A DNA stretch of 42,247 nucleotides from Candidatus Avelusimicrobium cornigerorum (GCA_002309715.1 DBXW01000002.1:188-42434); one strand, 5' to 3'. Counted from the first letter of the stretch, positions 33,808 to 42,186 are shown. Notes: generated by a model not told the origin, from the sequence alone. Made by a program: numbers and translations.

Positions 33808-34665
33808 TTACACCCCTATATCTCTGTGAAATTCTGAAGCGCTGAGCCTCAGTTTATTTAAGTGTTCTGCTAACTGATGTGCCATAAACACACTGCGGTG
33901 TTTCCCGCCGGTGCAACCCATGGCAATCGTTAGGTAACTTTTTCCTTCTTTGATATACTTGGGAATTAAGTATTGAATCAAATCGGCATATTTTTCGGCA
34001 AACTCCCGGGTTTCTTTAAAAGACATGATATACTGTTGAACCTCAGGATCCAGCCCGGTTTTTTCTTTTAGTTCGGGCACATAGTAAGGATTAGGTAAAA
34101 AGCGTACATCCATGACGATATCACATTCCATCGGCAACCCATACTTAAAACCGAATGACATTACTTGTATTTGCATATCTCCGGCATGGGTAAGCGATAA
34201 AAGTGAGGAGAGTTTTTCTTTTAATTCGCCTAATTTCAGACCGGAAGTATCAATAATTTCATCGGCCAGTTGCCGCATCGGTGCCATGGCTTTACGTTCA
34301 TGCGCAATAGCAGCCACCAATTTTTTATGAATAGGATGTTTGTGTTTCGTTTCGGAAAAACGCCTAATTAAACACTCATCGGAAGCATTTAAGAAAATAA
34401 CTTTTACGGAAAAATCATTTTCTTCTAATTTTTTAAGCATATCCGGCATTTGTTTTAGCCGGCCTTCTTCGCGCACATCTACGCCCAGAGCGATATTGCG
34501 CGTGGCGTCGTTTTGGCGCACGTAGGAAATAAAATTTTCAAATAAAGCCAACGGCAAATTGTCCACGCAGTAAAAACCTAAATCACCAAACATTTTAAGC
34601 GCTTGCGATTTACCTGCGCCGCTCATCCCGGTAATGATAAAAAGGCGTTTCTTCTCATTTCGCAT
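33808..34665 (-). CDS. rapZ: RapZ/YvcJ nucleotide-binding protein
   Basis: P-loop ATP/GTP-binding family. In E. coli RapZ directs RNase E to the small RNA GlmZ and so controls GlmS; in Gram-positive bacteria YvcJ affects competence. The 285-residue protein has Walker A GMSGAGKS (residues 13-20) and the C-terminal GCTGGKHRSVFMAHQLAEHL typical of the family. It overlaps hprK by 11 bases. The link to amino-sugar metabolism would suit the glmU and murein-recycling genes nearby, but no GlmZ-like RNA is seen here. Confidence 0.95.
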   Translation of the reverse strand: MRNEKKRLFIITGMSGAGKSQALKMFGDLGFYCVDNLPLALFENFISYVRQNDATRNIALGVDVREEGRLKQMPDMLKKLEENDFSVKVIFLNASDECLIRRFSETKHKHPIHKKLVAAIAHERKAMAPMRQLADEIIDTSGLKLGELKEKLSSLLSLTHAGDMQIQVMSFGFKYGLPMECDIVMDVRFLPNPYYVPELKEKTGLDPEVQQYIMSFKETREFAEKYADLIQYLIPKYIKEGKSYLTIAMGCTGGKHRSVFMAHQLAEHLNKLRLSASEFHRDIGV

Positions 34666-35611
34666 GGGAGGCTCCGTTTTCTTTTTTCATTTTGTTTAAA
34701 ATCTTCTGACTAAATTCTTGTGCCGAAAAAATTCCTTGGCTTTTAAGTTGTTGATTGAGCGCGGCTACTTCAATAAGCACCGCCAAGTTACGCCCCGGTG
34801 TAACCGGGAGCCCTAAAGAGGGAATTTCTACCCCTAAAATATCGGAAGTTTTTTGTTCTACCCCCAAGCGATCAATGGGCTGTTTGGTGGGGGAAGTAAG
34901 CACCACTTCCATATCAATTCGGGCTTCGTCTAAGGTGGAGCCTACGCCAAAAAGCAAGGGTACATCTAAAATACCCAGCCCGCGTACTTCCATATAGTGT
35001 TTAAGCATAGTCGGGCAGGAACCGACTAAATAGCGCCCGCGGCTTTTTTGAATTTCTACTACATCATCAGCGACTAAAATATGCCCACGTTTGATAAGTT
35101 CCAGCGCGCACTCGCTTTTGCCGATGCCCGATTCCCCGCGGATAAGCACACCCATGCCGCTGACGTCTACCAGTACCCCGTGCACATGAGTAACAGGGGC
35201 CAATTTTTCATCTAAATAACGAGAAAATTCCGCCACAAAAGCCGAGGATTCCATGGTCGTTTTTAATACCGGTACATCTGCGCTTAAACACGCTTTGCGT
35301 ACGGCGGCCGGCGGTGTTAAATCGGCAGTCATAATAACACACGGCACCGAGCCCTCGCTTAACATTTTGGCAATGTTAGCGCGCAGGCGCGTTTTGTTTT
35401 CTTTTTGGCAAAACGCGTGTTCGCCCCGTCCGAAAACTTGTACGGATTTTGCCCGGAAATTATCCAAATGTCCGCTTAACGCTAGGCCGGGGCGGTTGAC
35501 ACTGCCTAAAGTAATTTCGCGCCGGATATAGCGTTTCCCGCAGACCAACTCCAGGTTAAGACGCTTAACCTGGAGTAGTTCTGCTACGGTAATGGATTTG
35601 GTAAATTCCAT
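34655..35611 (-). CDS. hprK: HPr kinase/phosphorylase
   Basis: Phosphorylates and dephosphorylates Ser46 of HPr in response to metabolite levels. The 318-residue protein has Walker A GESGIGKS at residues 159-166, the capping His/Asp region GHILVADDVVEIQ and the signature MEVRGLGILDVPLLFG. The N-terminal domain is intact. A ribosome-binding site (CGGAG) precedes the ATG. It shares a transcript with its substrate HPr, as expected for a working control loop. No CcpA-like regulator is visible in the window. Confidence 0.96.
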   Translation of the reverse strand: MEFTKSITVAELLQVKRLNLELVCGKRYIRREITLGSVNRPGLALSGHLDNFRAKSVQVFGRGEHAFCQKENKTRLRANIAKMLSEGSVPCVIMTADLTPPAAVRKACLSADVPVLKTTMESSAFVAEFSRYLDEKLAPVTHVHGVLVDVSGMGVLIRGESGIGKSECALELIKRGHILVADDVVEIQKSRGRYLVGSCPTMLKHYMEVRGLGILDVPLLFGVGSTLDEARIDMEVVLTSPTKQPIDRLGVEQKTSDILGVEIPSLGLPVTPGRNLAVLIEVAALNQQLKSQGIFSAQEFSQKILNKMKKENGASHAK

Positions 35612-35624
35612 TTAAACTCCGATT

Positions 35625-36176
35625 TTATTTTCTTTTAATCGGTTTGATGAGCCCAAACGTACCATCTAAGCGTTTGAAGATCAAGTTGATTTGTTTGGAA
35701 TCTTCGTCTAAGAAAATCCAGAAAGAATAGCCCAAGCGTTCCATTTCGTAAGCGGCATCTTCCGGATTCATAGGCAAGACTTCTACTTGTTTGATAACGG
35801 AGAATTTTACGTCTGTTTGCGGCAACATCACGTTATCGGTAAACGGATCCATCTCTAATGTTTTTACTGATTTTTTGGTGGTCTTGCGCGCTTTGGCTTT
35901 GTTTTTGATTTTTTTGGCTTGTGCTTCGGCTTTTACGGCCGCGGCATCAATTGCTTTATAAAGATTGCTTTCTACAGCGCTGGCATTGATGGTGTTTTTA
36001 GCACCGGTGTGCAAGATGATTTCCGCTTTTTGATAAATTTTCTTTTCTACCGAGATGAGCACCTGAGCAGAAACGATATGGTCGCAAAAGTTTTCTACTT
36101 TGCTCACGCGTGTATTTATAAATTCTTTAATGGCCGGAGTTAATTTAATGTTTTTGGCCGTAATTTTAATATCCAT
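35625..36176 (-). CDS. hpf: Ribosome hibernation promoting factor, long form
   Basis: Binds the 30S subunit and dimerises ribosomes into 100S particles in slow growth. The 183-residue length marks the long HPF, with an N-terminal S30AE domain (MDIKITAKNIKLTPAIKEFI) and a C-terminal dimerisation domain (EDAAYEMERLGYSFWIFLD and KRLDGTFGLIKP). A Lys/Ala-rich linker lies near 80-105. It is first in the operon with hprK, rapZ and the PTS genes, similar to the hpf-ptsN-rapZ order next to rpoN in proteobacteria. The start has a GGAGG ribosome-binding site. Confidence 0.95.
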   Translation of the reverse strand: MDIKITAKNIKLTPAIKEFINTRVSKVENFCDHIVSAQVLISVEKKIYQKAEIILHTGAKNTINASAVESNLYKAIDAAAVKAEAQAKKIKNKAKARKTTKKSVKTLEMDPFTDNVMLPQTDVKFSVIKQVEVLPMNPEDAAYEMERLGYSFWIFLDEDSKQINLIFKRLDGTFGLIKPIKRK

Positions 36177-36193
36177 AAGTCCTCCGATAAGTG

Positions 36194-36234
36194 GTTACGG
36201 GCATTTAGCGCCCGTAACTTATTAAATCATTATA
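36194..36234 (-). promoter_or_regulatory. Promoter and 5' leader hairpin of the hpf-PTS operon
   Basis: On the minus strand TATAAT lies at 36234-36229, giving a start near 36222. Right after it the leader can form a perfect 9-base stem (GTTACGGGC/GCCCGTAAC; 36218-36210 with 36202-36194, loop of seven). The hairpin ends about 17 bases before the hpf ATG, just ahead of the GGAGGA ribosome-binding site. Confidence 0.65.
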
Positions 36235-36406
36235 AGGGGGCGGCTGTCAACCGCGCGCGCGTTCGCGCGTAGGGAAGGCCGCGTTTTAGCAGAGGTGCCC
36301 CAAAGGCAAAATTTAAATTTCTTTGGCGTGACTCCTTATGTGAAGTTGATACTAGTTTAATGGAAAACGCGCAAAAATCAAGGGGGGATTTAAAAAAGCC
36401 GTAATA
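36235..36406. other. Intergenic stretch with CG-alternating run and a 6-base inverted repeat
   Basis: Between the hpf promoter and the murC terminator there is no credible gene. It holds an alternating CG run with TT near its centre (36252-36269). It also has CCAAAG/CTTTGG arms around the self-complementary AAATTTAAATTT (about 36299-36334). Neither has an assigned role. Confidence 0.4.
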
Positions 36407-36435
36407 AAAACCCCGGGTAATTAACCCGGGGTTTT
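36407..36435. terminator. Terminator of the dapA-asd-dapB-murC operon
   Basis: Perfect 12-base arms 36407-36418 and 36424-36435 (AAAACCCCGGGT and complement), five-base loop. Read on the minus strand, it is followed by a T-run, four bases after the murC stop codon. It could also work on the plus strand. Confidence 0.9.
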
Positions 36436-36438
36436 AGA

Positions 36439-37854
36439 TTATTTGCTATATCCCATGCAACAGTTGCCAAGCATACAGTTTTTACATGTGCAATCGGGCT
36501 GGCGTTCTTTAAGTGCTTGTAATAATTTGCGGGCGAAGTCGGTTAAAGTCGGGTCGCGCGCGCCTAACACTAAAAGCACGTCGCCGGGTTTTGCGGCGGC
36601 GGCCATGTCGGCTAAAATACGTTCGCGGCATCCATCATAATTGACGTTAATTCCGCGCGCTTTAAGTCCTTCGTACACGCTGCGGCACGACACTCCCTGC
36701 GGGATCGTTCCGCCCGGATAATATACTTCGGTTAGCCACAAGTGGTCGTTGGGACCGATAGAGCGTGTAAAACTTTCCACAAACTCGTTAGTGAGAAGTT
36801 TGATAGACGTAAACGCGTGCGGTTGATAAAACGCGAGCACCCGTTTGCCGCGTAAGTGCGCCGCGGCAATCGTGGCGGCAAGTTTGTGCGGGTTGTGGGC
36901 AAAATCATCTACGACTTCAATTTTATCGTAACTGCCGATACTGGCAAACCGCCGGGCAATACCTTGGAATTTGTGCAATGCCTTGGCGCACGTTTCCAAA
37001 TCTACGCCTAATTCTAACGCGGCGGCAACAGCGGCGGTGGCATTGGCTACGTTGTGCAGCCCCGGTACTTGCAAGCGGAACGGTTGGCCTTGAATCGTAA
37101 AGTCCGAGCCGAACCCGTCTACTTTAATTTCCGTCGGGTGCACGTCACCGTATGACATGCCAAAGGTTTTAGCGCCCTGCGAAACGGCTTGCAAATTGGG
37201 CTCTTCCGCATTAACGATAGCCGTTTTGCAATGCGAAATAAATTCTTTGAAATATCCTTGTAACACTTCTATTTCTTTATGGTCTTTTTGTAAGTTTAAG
37301 CACAGGCCCAAATGCGGTTTGTATTTAACGATAGAGCCGTCACTCTCGTCGGCTTCAATTACGAGCAAGTCCGATTTCCCTTTATATACGTTTCCGAAAA
37401 CGCCCTGTTCTTTTTGCAAGGACAAAATCGCCGCGCCCGTAATAACCGACGGTTCCAAACCCGCAAACGCCAAAATATCATACACCATAGCGGTGGTGGT
37501 ACTTTTGCCGCTCGTGCCGGAAACGGCAATCGTGCGGTGAGCGGCCACGTGTTTGGCCAGTAGTTCCGAGCGGTGCATGGTGGGAATATTTAACGCACGC
37601 GCTTTTTGCAGTTCCGGGTTGTCCTCTTCAATAGCGGAAGACAAAATAACAAGTTCGGTTTTTTCATCAATGCCGCTGCCGTCTTGCGGGAACAATTTAA
37701 CGCCTAACTTTTGCAGATAGTCCCACAAGGCCATGTCTGTGTATCCCTTGCTAATGAGCCGGTCCGAGCCGGTTACTTCGTCGTTGCCCATGGCGTGCAG
37801 TTGCGCCAGCGCGCTCATGCCTACGCCGCCAATTCCGATAAAATGAATTTTCAT
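36439..37854 (-). CDS. murC: UDP-N-acetylmuramate-L-alanine ligase (MurC), with Cys-rich tail
   Basis: Adds L-Ala to UDP-MurNAc, the first step of the peptidoglycan stem. The 471-residue protein has the N-terminal FIGIGGVGMSALA, the ATP loop SGTSGKSTTTAMV (about 112-124), VIEADESDGS and the C-terminal VVDDFAHNPHKL and YQPHAFTS. The last motif differs from the common FQPHRYSRT, so it belongs to a divergent MurC branch; Mpl is less likely because Mpl motifs are absent. The last 17 residues hold five Cys (455, 457, 460, 465, 466). The gene overlaps dapB by four bases and is last in its operon. Confidence 0.88.
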   Translation of the reverse strand: MKIHFIGIGGVGMSALAQLHAMGNDEVTGSDRLISKGYTDMALWDYLQKLGVKLFPQDGSGIDEKTELVILSSAIEEDNPELQKARALNIPTMHRSELLAKHVAAHRTIAVSGTSGKSTTTAMVYDILAFAGLEPSVITGAAILSLQKEQGVFGNVYKGKSDLLVIEADESDGSIVKYKPHLGLCLNLQKDHKEIEVLQGYFKEFISHCKTAIVNAEEPNLQAVSQGAKTFGMSYGDVHPTEIKVDGFGSDFTIQGQPFRLQVPGLHNVANATAAVAAALELGVDLETCAKALHKFQGIARRFASIGSYDKIEVVDDFAHNPHKLAATIAAAHLRGKRVLAFYQPHAFTSIKLLTNEFVESFTRSIGPNDHLWLTEVYYPGGTIPQGVSCRSVYEGLKARGINVNYDGCRERILADMAAAAKPGDVLLVLGARDPTLTDFARKLLQALKERQPDCTCKNCMLGNCCMGYSK

Positions 37855-38540
37855 TTTGCGTGTTCCTCTAGTTTAAATTTTGCATAATCTTTCATGGTGT
37901 AAAATCCCTTATCGCACGTAACAAGCCAGGCCGCAATTTCCAAGGCAGACTTGGCAAACAAATCGCGGTTTAATGCTTTGTGGGTAAGGGAAATTTCATC
38001 AAAGGGGGAAGTAAATTTTACTTCGTGCGTGCCCACGGTTTCGCCGATACGTTCGTAAGTTACTTGTTCGGCCGGGAAGTTCAGCGCGGCCGCTATTTTT
38101 TTGGCCGTTCCGCTGGGGGCATCTTTTTTATGTACGTGATGAATTTCATGTAAATGCAGCGAATAGCCCTCGTACATAGCGGCGGCTTGTTGGGCCAGTT
38201 GTGTAAAAAAATACACGCTTAAACTAACATTGGGCGCAAAGAAAACCGGAAAGTTTTTTTCTTGTTCCATTTGCGTTAAAAAACTTTCCGGCAAGTTGGT
38301 AGTACCCGTTAAAAACGGTTTTTGGAAACGTTTGGCAATTTCAAACGATTCTTGCGCGCCTTGCGGTGTGGAAAAATCAATAATGATGTCAAAATCAGCC
38401 GTTACTTCTTGCCCGGCAGAACGCGCGGCGGCCAGGGTAAGCCCAAGTTGCGGGTATTGTTCAATCAGCCGGATCATAGCACGGCCCATTTTCCCGTTTG
38501 CGCCGTTGATAAGCACTTTTTTAGCGGTTGGGTTTGTCAT
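37851..38540 (-). CDS. dapB: 4-hydroxy-tetrahydrodipicolinate reductase
   Basis: Second dedicated step of DAP/lysine synthesis, using NAD(P)H. The 229-residue length is at the short end for DapB (most are 240-275), like some Bacteroidetes forms. The dinucleotide loop INGANGKMGRAM, LTGTTN, FAPNVSLSVY and the substrate motif HHVHKKDAPSGTAKKI are all present. Four-base overlaps on both sides (ATGA) place it between asd and murC. Confidence 0.95.
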   Translation of the reverse strand: MTNPTAKKVLINGANGKMGRAMIRLIEQYPQLGLTLAAARSAGQEVTADFDIIIDFSTPQGAQESFEIAKRFQKPFLTGTTNLPESFLTQMEQEKNFPVFFAPNVSLSVYFFTQLAQQAAAMYEGYSLHLHEIHHVHKKDAPSGTAKKIAAALNFPAEQVTYERIGETVGTHEVKFTSPFDEISLTHKALNRDLFAKSALEIAAWLVTCDKGFYTMKDYAKFKLEEHAK

Positions 38541-39415
38541 ACAAAACGCTCCAATAAAAGTTCCACAATCTGACGGCCGTTCATAGCCGCCCCTTTGAGC
38601 AGATTGTCAAACGTGACAAAATAGTGGAACACATTTTCGTCTTCCGCGTCTTTACGCAAGCGGCAAATAAAGGTGGTTTCTTTACCGCTGACTTCTTTAG
38701 GCGTGATGACGTGTTCGGAGTATTTTAAATTCGGGAAATCGGCCCACGCTTTTTTAATTTGTTCCAAATCAACTTTTTCTTTTGTTTTGACGGTTACACC
38801 CAAAGAATGGCTGTTTTCCACACCTACCCGTACCGTGTGGCAATAAACTTTTAAGTCGGGAATTTCTAAAATTTTGCGGCTTTCATACAACCCTTTTAAT
38901 TCTTCGCTGGTATGTCCGTTTGGAAGCACCGAGCCGATAAGCGGTACGCAATTTTTTTCATAATAAGAGCCGGGCAAATGAAACTCATCTAACAGTTTTT
39001 TCCCGCCGCCGCTGATTGCTTGGTACGAGCAGAAAAAAATTTCTTCAAAATGATAGAACGGTTTTAAAGGCGCCAAACTCATCACAAGTCCTGTTGTTGT
39101 GCAATTCGGGCTGGCAATTAGCGGAGTATCTTTGGTAATGGCGTGAGGGTTAATTTCCGGAATCACCAGCGGCACGCCGGGAGTCATGCGAAATTCTGAC
39201 GACATATCCACTACAAATTTGACACGGTTTTTAAGCGTTGGTGCCAATTCGCGGCTAACGGGATTGTCTGTGCACAGTACGGCAATATCCAGCACCGGAA
39301 TTTCGTCATTACGCCCGAAAGTTTTTATTTCAATAGGGGTTTTGATTTTCTGCAACTCGGCCTGCATTTTCTGGCCGACCATACCGTTAATTCCGATAAT
39401 TCCTACAGTTTTCAT
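38537..39415 (-). CDS. asd: Aspartate-semialdehyde dehydrogenase
   Basis: Reduces aspartyl phosphate to the semialdehyde that feeds DapA. The catalytic Cys105 is in ASPNCTTTG. Active-site Gln is in SYQAISGGG. The substrate-binding His is in VENSHSL, and NLLKGAAMNGRQIVE closes the sequence. At 292 residues it is shorter than most Asd proteins (330-370), mainly between the NAD domain and the Cys. The RVPVxxGHS motif is RVGVENSHS. It overlaps dapB by four bases and follows dapA by seven. Confidence 0.93.
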   Translation of the reverse strand: MKTVGIIGINGMVGQKMQAELQKIKTPIEIKTFGRNDEIPVLDIAVLCTDNPVSRELAPTLKNRVKFVVDMSSEFRMTPGVPLVIPEINPHAITKDTPLIASPNCTTTGLVMSLAPLKPFYHFEEIFFCSYQAISGGGKKLLDEFHLPGSYYEKNCVPLIGSVLPNGHTSEELKGLYESRKILEIPDLKVYCHTVRVGVENSHSLGVTVKTKEKVDLEQIKKAWADFPNLKYSEHVITPKEVSGKETTFICRLRKDAEDENVFHYFVTFDNLLKGAAMNGRQIVELLLERFV

Positions 39416-39422
39416 ACGTTCC

Positions 39423-40310
39423 TCACTGGATAAACCACGCCGGATCGGCTGTTTGCAAAAGCGTATCTAAATGCGCTTGGTGCTCGGCAGAAATTTCGCC
39501 TAGCGGCAATCGTACCGTTGCGGAGCCAAACCCGCGTTTGGCTAATAGATATTTAATACAGGTAGGGTTTGTTTCCGCATAGCACGCTTTGATAAGCGGA
39601 TAGAGTCGGGCAAATAACGCAAACGACTCGCCCGGTTGACCTTGTTTAAATAAATTATAAATTTGCACAAAGGCCGGAGCCAATACGTTAGCGGCTGCGC
39701 TGATAATGCCGGTAGCGTTGATAGCCAAGTATTGCGGGAATAAATCGTCGTTGCCGCATAAATAATCTAACTTTTTGTTGTAACTAACGGCCGTTTGCAT
39801 TACGTGTGCGGCATCATAGTCAGACTCTTTGATTCCTATGATTTGCGGAACGGCTTGCAATAAATTAGAGAGAGCAGTGTCTGAAAGTTTCAGCCCGGTG
39901 CGACCGGGAATGTGGTACAAAATAATTGGGGAGCCTATCTCGGCAATGGCTTTGTAGTGCGCAATAAGCCCGGCCGGGTTAGGTTTATTATAATAAGGGG
40001 TTACTACTAATACCGCATCGGGATTAAATTTTTGGGCGATGCGCGTGTTTTCTATCGCGCCCGGGGTAGCATTGCTGCCGGTGCCGATAATAATTTTGCA
40101 TTTCCCTTTCAAAAGCGGTACGCAAAAATTGAGAATTTGTAATTTTTCTTCCGCACTGAGCGTGGGCGTTTCGGCGGTCGTTCCTAAAAGAACGATACCT
40201 TGCACACCGGCTTTTAATTGGGCTTCCAACAAATGTTTTAAGGCATTAAAATCAATGTTTCCGTCGGCAGAAAAGGGAGTGGCCAGTGCCGTAAAAATTC
40301 CGTTAAACAT
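39423..40310 (-). CDS. dapA: 4-hydroxy-tetrahydrodipicolinate synthase
   Basis: Condenses pyruvate with aspartate semialdehyde; entry to DAP. With the ATG at 40310 the protein is 295 residues, standard length, and starts MFNGIFTALATPF as in the family. Schiff-base Lys161 lies in GIKESD. LLGTTAETPTL and YHIPGRTG hold the other active-site residues. AGGAG lies seven bases before this ATG; a longer in-frame version begins within the promoter. It is the first gene of the dapA-asd-dapB-murC operon. Confidence 0.97.
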   Translation of the reverse strand: MFNGIFTALATPFSADGNIDFNALKHLLEAQLKAGVQGIVLLGTTAETPTLSAEEKLQILNFCVPLLKGKCKIIIGTGSNATPGAIENTRIAQKFNPDAVLVVTPYYNKPNPAGLIAHYKAIAEIGSPIILYHIPGRTGLKLSDTALSNLLQAVPQIIGIKESDYDAAHVMQTAVSYNKKLDYLCGNDDLFPQYLAINATGIISAAANVLAPAFVQIYNLFKQGQPGESFALFARLYPLIKACYAETNPTCIKYLLAKRGFGSATVRLPLGEISAEHQAHLDTLLQTADPAWFIQ

Positions 40311-40346
40311 AGGTTCTCCTGACAAATTAAAAAACTCACTGTCCAT

Positions 40347-40355
40347 ATTCTAGCA
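40347..40355 (-). promoter_or_regulatory. Extended -10 promoter of the dapA operon
   Basis: On the minus strand TGCTAGAAT occupies 40355-40347. The predicted start near 40340 gives a 30-base leader with AGGAG. It faces the sppA promoter only twelve bases away. Confidence 0.65.
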
Positions 40356-40361
40356 ATTTAT

Positions 40362-40370
40362 TGGTATAAT
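40362..40370 (+). promoter_or_regulatory. Extended -10 promoter of sppA
   Basis: TGGTATAAT at 40362-40370, perfect hexamer with TGn extension, start predicted near 40377. Confidence 0.7.
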
Positions 40371-40401
40371 GAAGGTATTATTTTTATTAAAGAGGATAAT
40401 T

Positions 40402-41559
40402 ATGTCAGAAAATGAAAAAACTTCATCTCCGGATAATACTTCCCCGGAAATTGACACTACTTCTACCGGCTTACCTACCGAATGGTGGGAACAAAAATTG
40501 AGAGAAAACGAAAAAACGATTTTGCTTACCAATACTTCGCAGCAGAAGAAAAAAGATACGCCCGCGCATGCGTCATTTGCTCCGCGCAGTATTTGGGCTA
40601 CGTTGTTGCTGTTGACGTTTATTGTTTCTACGTGTTGCGGATTGTTTTTGGCATCTCGCCCGGCGCCGGTTTGTTCTTCTAAAACAGAAGAAACCAAAGA
40701 GGAATCCGGGGATGGAACCTTTATGTCTTCCTTGGCTAAATCTGCCAAGCCCGGTATTGCGTGGGTAAAAGTGCGCGGTGTGATTTCTCAAGATGATAGC
40801 ACAGGACCGTTTTCCCGCCCGCAAGGAGCCGCGGCGATTGCCAAACGTATCCGCCAAGCCGCTGAAGATAAAAATGTAAAAGCCATCGTGCTTGATATCA
40901 ATTCTCCCGGCGGAACGGTGGCTTCTGTGCAAAACATTTACGGCGAATTGCAAAACGCCAAAGAACAAGGTAAAAAAATTGTGGCCCTTATGCGTGATGT
41001 AGCGGCATCCGGTGGTTTTTACATCGCGATGGCGGCGGATAAGATTGTGGCCGAACCGGGTACGATTACGGGATCTGTAGGTGTGATTATGCAAACCGGA
41101 AATGTGGAAGGACTCTTTGAAAAAATCGGAGTGAAAGTAACCCCGATTACTTCCGGTAAATATAAAGATATTGGTTCTGCTTACCGCCCGATGACCGATG
41201 CCGAAAAGGCTATTTTGCAAGACATGGTAAATGATACATATTCCCAATTCTTTGCCGCGGTTAAAGCCGGGCGCCCCGGCGTAAAGCCGGAAGATTTGAT
41301 GGAGTATACCGACGGGCGGGTATTTACCGGACAGCGTGCTTATAATTTAGGTTTCATTGATAAATTAGGGGGAGAAGAAGAAGCCAAAGCCCTAGCCGGA
41401 GAACTAGCCGGGATGAAAGATCCTAAAGTGATTTCGCAACGGGGAGACGGTTTCCGTGATTTCGTATTCTCGTTAGGTTCTAATATGGAAGGTCGGTCGG
41501 TGGCCAAACAACTCCAGACGCTGACCACCCCCAGTGTGTCGTATCTGTGGGTGAATTAG
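40402..41559 (+). CDS. sppA: Signal peptide peptidase SppA (S49 family)
   Basis: Inner-membrane serine protease that degrades cleaved signal peptides. The 385-residue protein has a cytoplasmic N-terminal tail of about 65 residues, one membrane helix (about 66-88) and a catalytic domain. Nucleophile Ser203 lies in DVAASGGFYIA, general base Lys253 in TSGKYKD; a 50-residue spacing fits the Ser/Lys dyad of short SppA. DINSPGGTV and GTITGSVGVI are also conserved. The ATG at 40402 follows AAAGAGGA; an earlier in-frame ATG lies in the -10 element. The long N-terminal tail, rich in Thr, Ser and Glu, is unusual. Confidence 0.93.
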   Translation: MSENEKTSSPDNTSPEIDTTSTGLPTEWWEQKLRENEKTILLTNTSQQKKKDTPAHASFAPRSIWATLLLLTFIVSTCCGLFLASRPAPVCSSKTEETKEESGDGTFMSSLAKSAKPGIAWVKVRGVISQDDSTGPFSRPQGAAAIAKRIRQAAEDKNVKAIVLDINSPGGTVASVQNIYGELQNAKEQGKKIVALMRDVAASGGFYIAMAADKIVAEPGTITGSVGVIMQTGNVEGLFEKIGVKVTPITSGKYKDIGSAYRPMTDAEKAILQDMVNDTYSQFFAAVKAGRPGVKPEDLMEYTDGRVFTGQRAYNLGFIDKLGGEEEAKALAGELAGMKDPKVISQRGDGFRDFVFSLGSNMEGRSVAKQLQTLTTPSVSYLWVN

Positions 41560-41567
41560 GAGCGGTT

Positions 41568-42131
41568 ATGAATTTGCTCAAAGCGTATTTTGATTATATG
41601 AACTCGCCGGAAAAAGCGTTGCATAATTTGTTGGAAGAACGCTCTTTAACACAGGCGTGTATCGGTTATTTCGCGGCCACGTTGAGTTGGGTGTTGTTTT
41701 TTAATATCGGCACCGGAGCCACGGCGGCGGCATTACTATTAAAAATGTTGATAGTTTTTGTGGCAGAATTGACGGCGGGTTATTTTTTGGCGTCGTTCTG
41801 TGGGTTGTATTTAGATTTTTTAAAAGTGGAATCTTCGCCTGCTAAACTTTTTGTGCTGATTGGTTCGGCCGGATTTATTAAAGGGCTTTTAATTGCTTTT
41901 GCACTAATATCTGCGGCTTTTCCGTTGGCGCGATTGGTATGGCTATCGCCCATTGCGCTATTACTTGTTTTCGGGTTGCAACTCGGTTATCTAACGCGCG
42001 GTATTAAGCGAGTATATAATATCTCGTATCCGCGAGCATTGGGTGCGTGGCTGTTTGCTTTTGTGCCGATGCTGGTGGCTTTTGGGTTGCTTTTTCTGTT
42101 TGTGTGTTGGGGACTGATGTTGATTTTTTAA
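41568..42131 (+). CDS. Yip1-like integral membrane protein
   Basis: The 187-residue protein has a short amphipathic N-terminus (YFDYMNSPEKAL, typical of Yip1-domain proteins with a P-x-x-x-F/L start) and about five membrane helices from residue 28 to the end. I judge the Yip1 family by pattern and length; no enzymatic motif is visible. The ATG has TAGGAGCGG just upstream, and the gene follows sppA by eight bases, so it is likely co-transcribed. A hairpin terminator follows. Confidence 0.6.
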   Translation: MNLLKAYFDYMNSPEKALHNLLEERSLTQACIGYFAATLSWVLFFNIGTGATAAALLLKMLIVFVAELTAGYFLASFCGLYLDFLKVESSPAKLFVLIGSAGFIKGLLIAFALISAAFPLARLVWLSPIALLLVFGLQLGYLTRGIKRVYNISYPRALGAWLFAFVPMLVAFGLLFLFVCWGLMLIF

Positions 42132-42156
42132 TTTAACAACATGAGCGAAAGTCTTT

Positions 42157-42186
42157 AGGGGCAGACATTTTTTGTCTGCCCCTTTT
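42157..42186 (+). terminator. Intrinsic terminator after the Yip1-like gene
   Basis: Perfect 11-base arms 42157-42167 and 42173-42183 (AGGGGCAGACA and complement), five-T loop, followed by TTT. The last 60 bases of the window beyond it show no recognisable gene. Confidence 0.9.

Noticed and set aside
36245..36250. TTGACA (minus strand) as the -35 of the hpf promoter
   Set aside because: Only ten bases from the TATAAT, too close for normal sigma factor contact.
36252..36269. Alternating CG run as a Z-DNA or recombination site
   Set aside because: Short and interrupted by TT; nothing else around it supports a special function.
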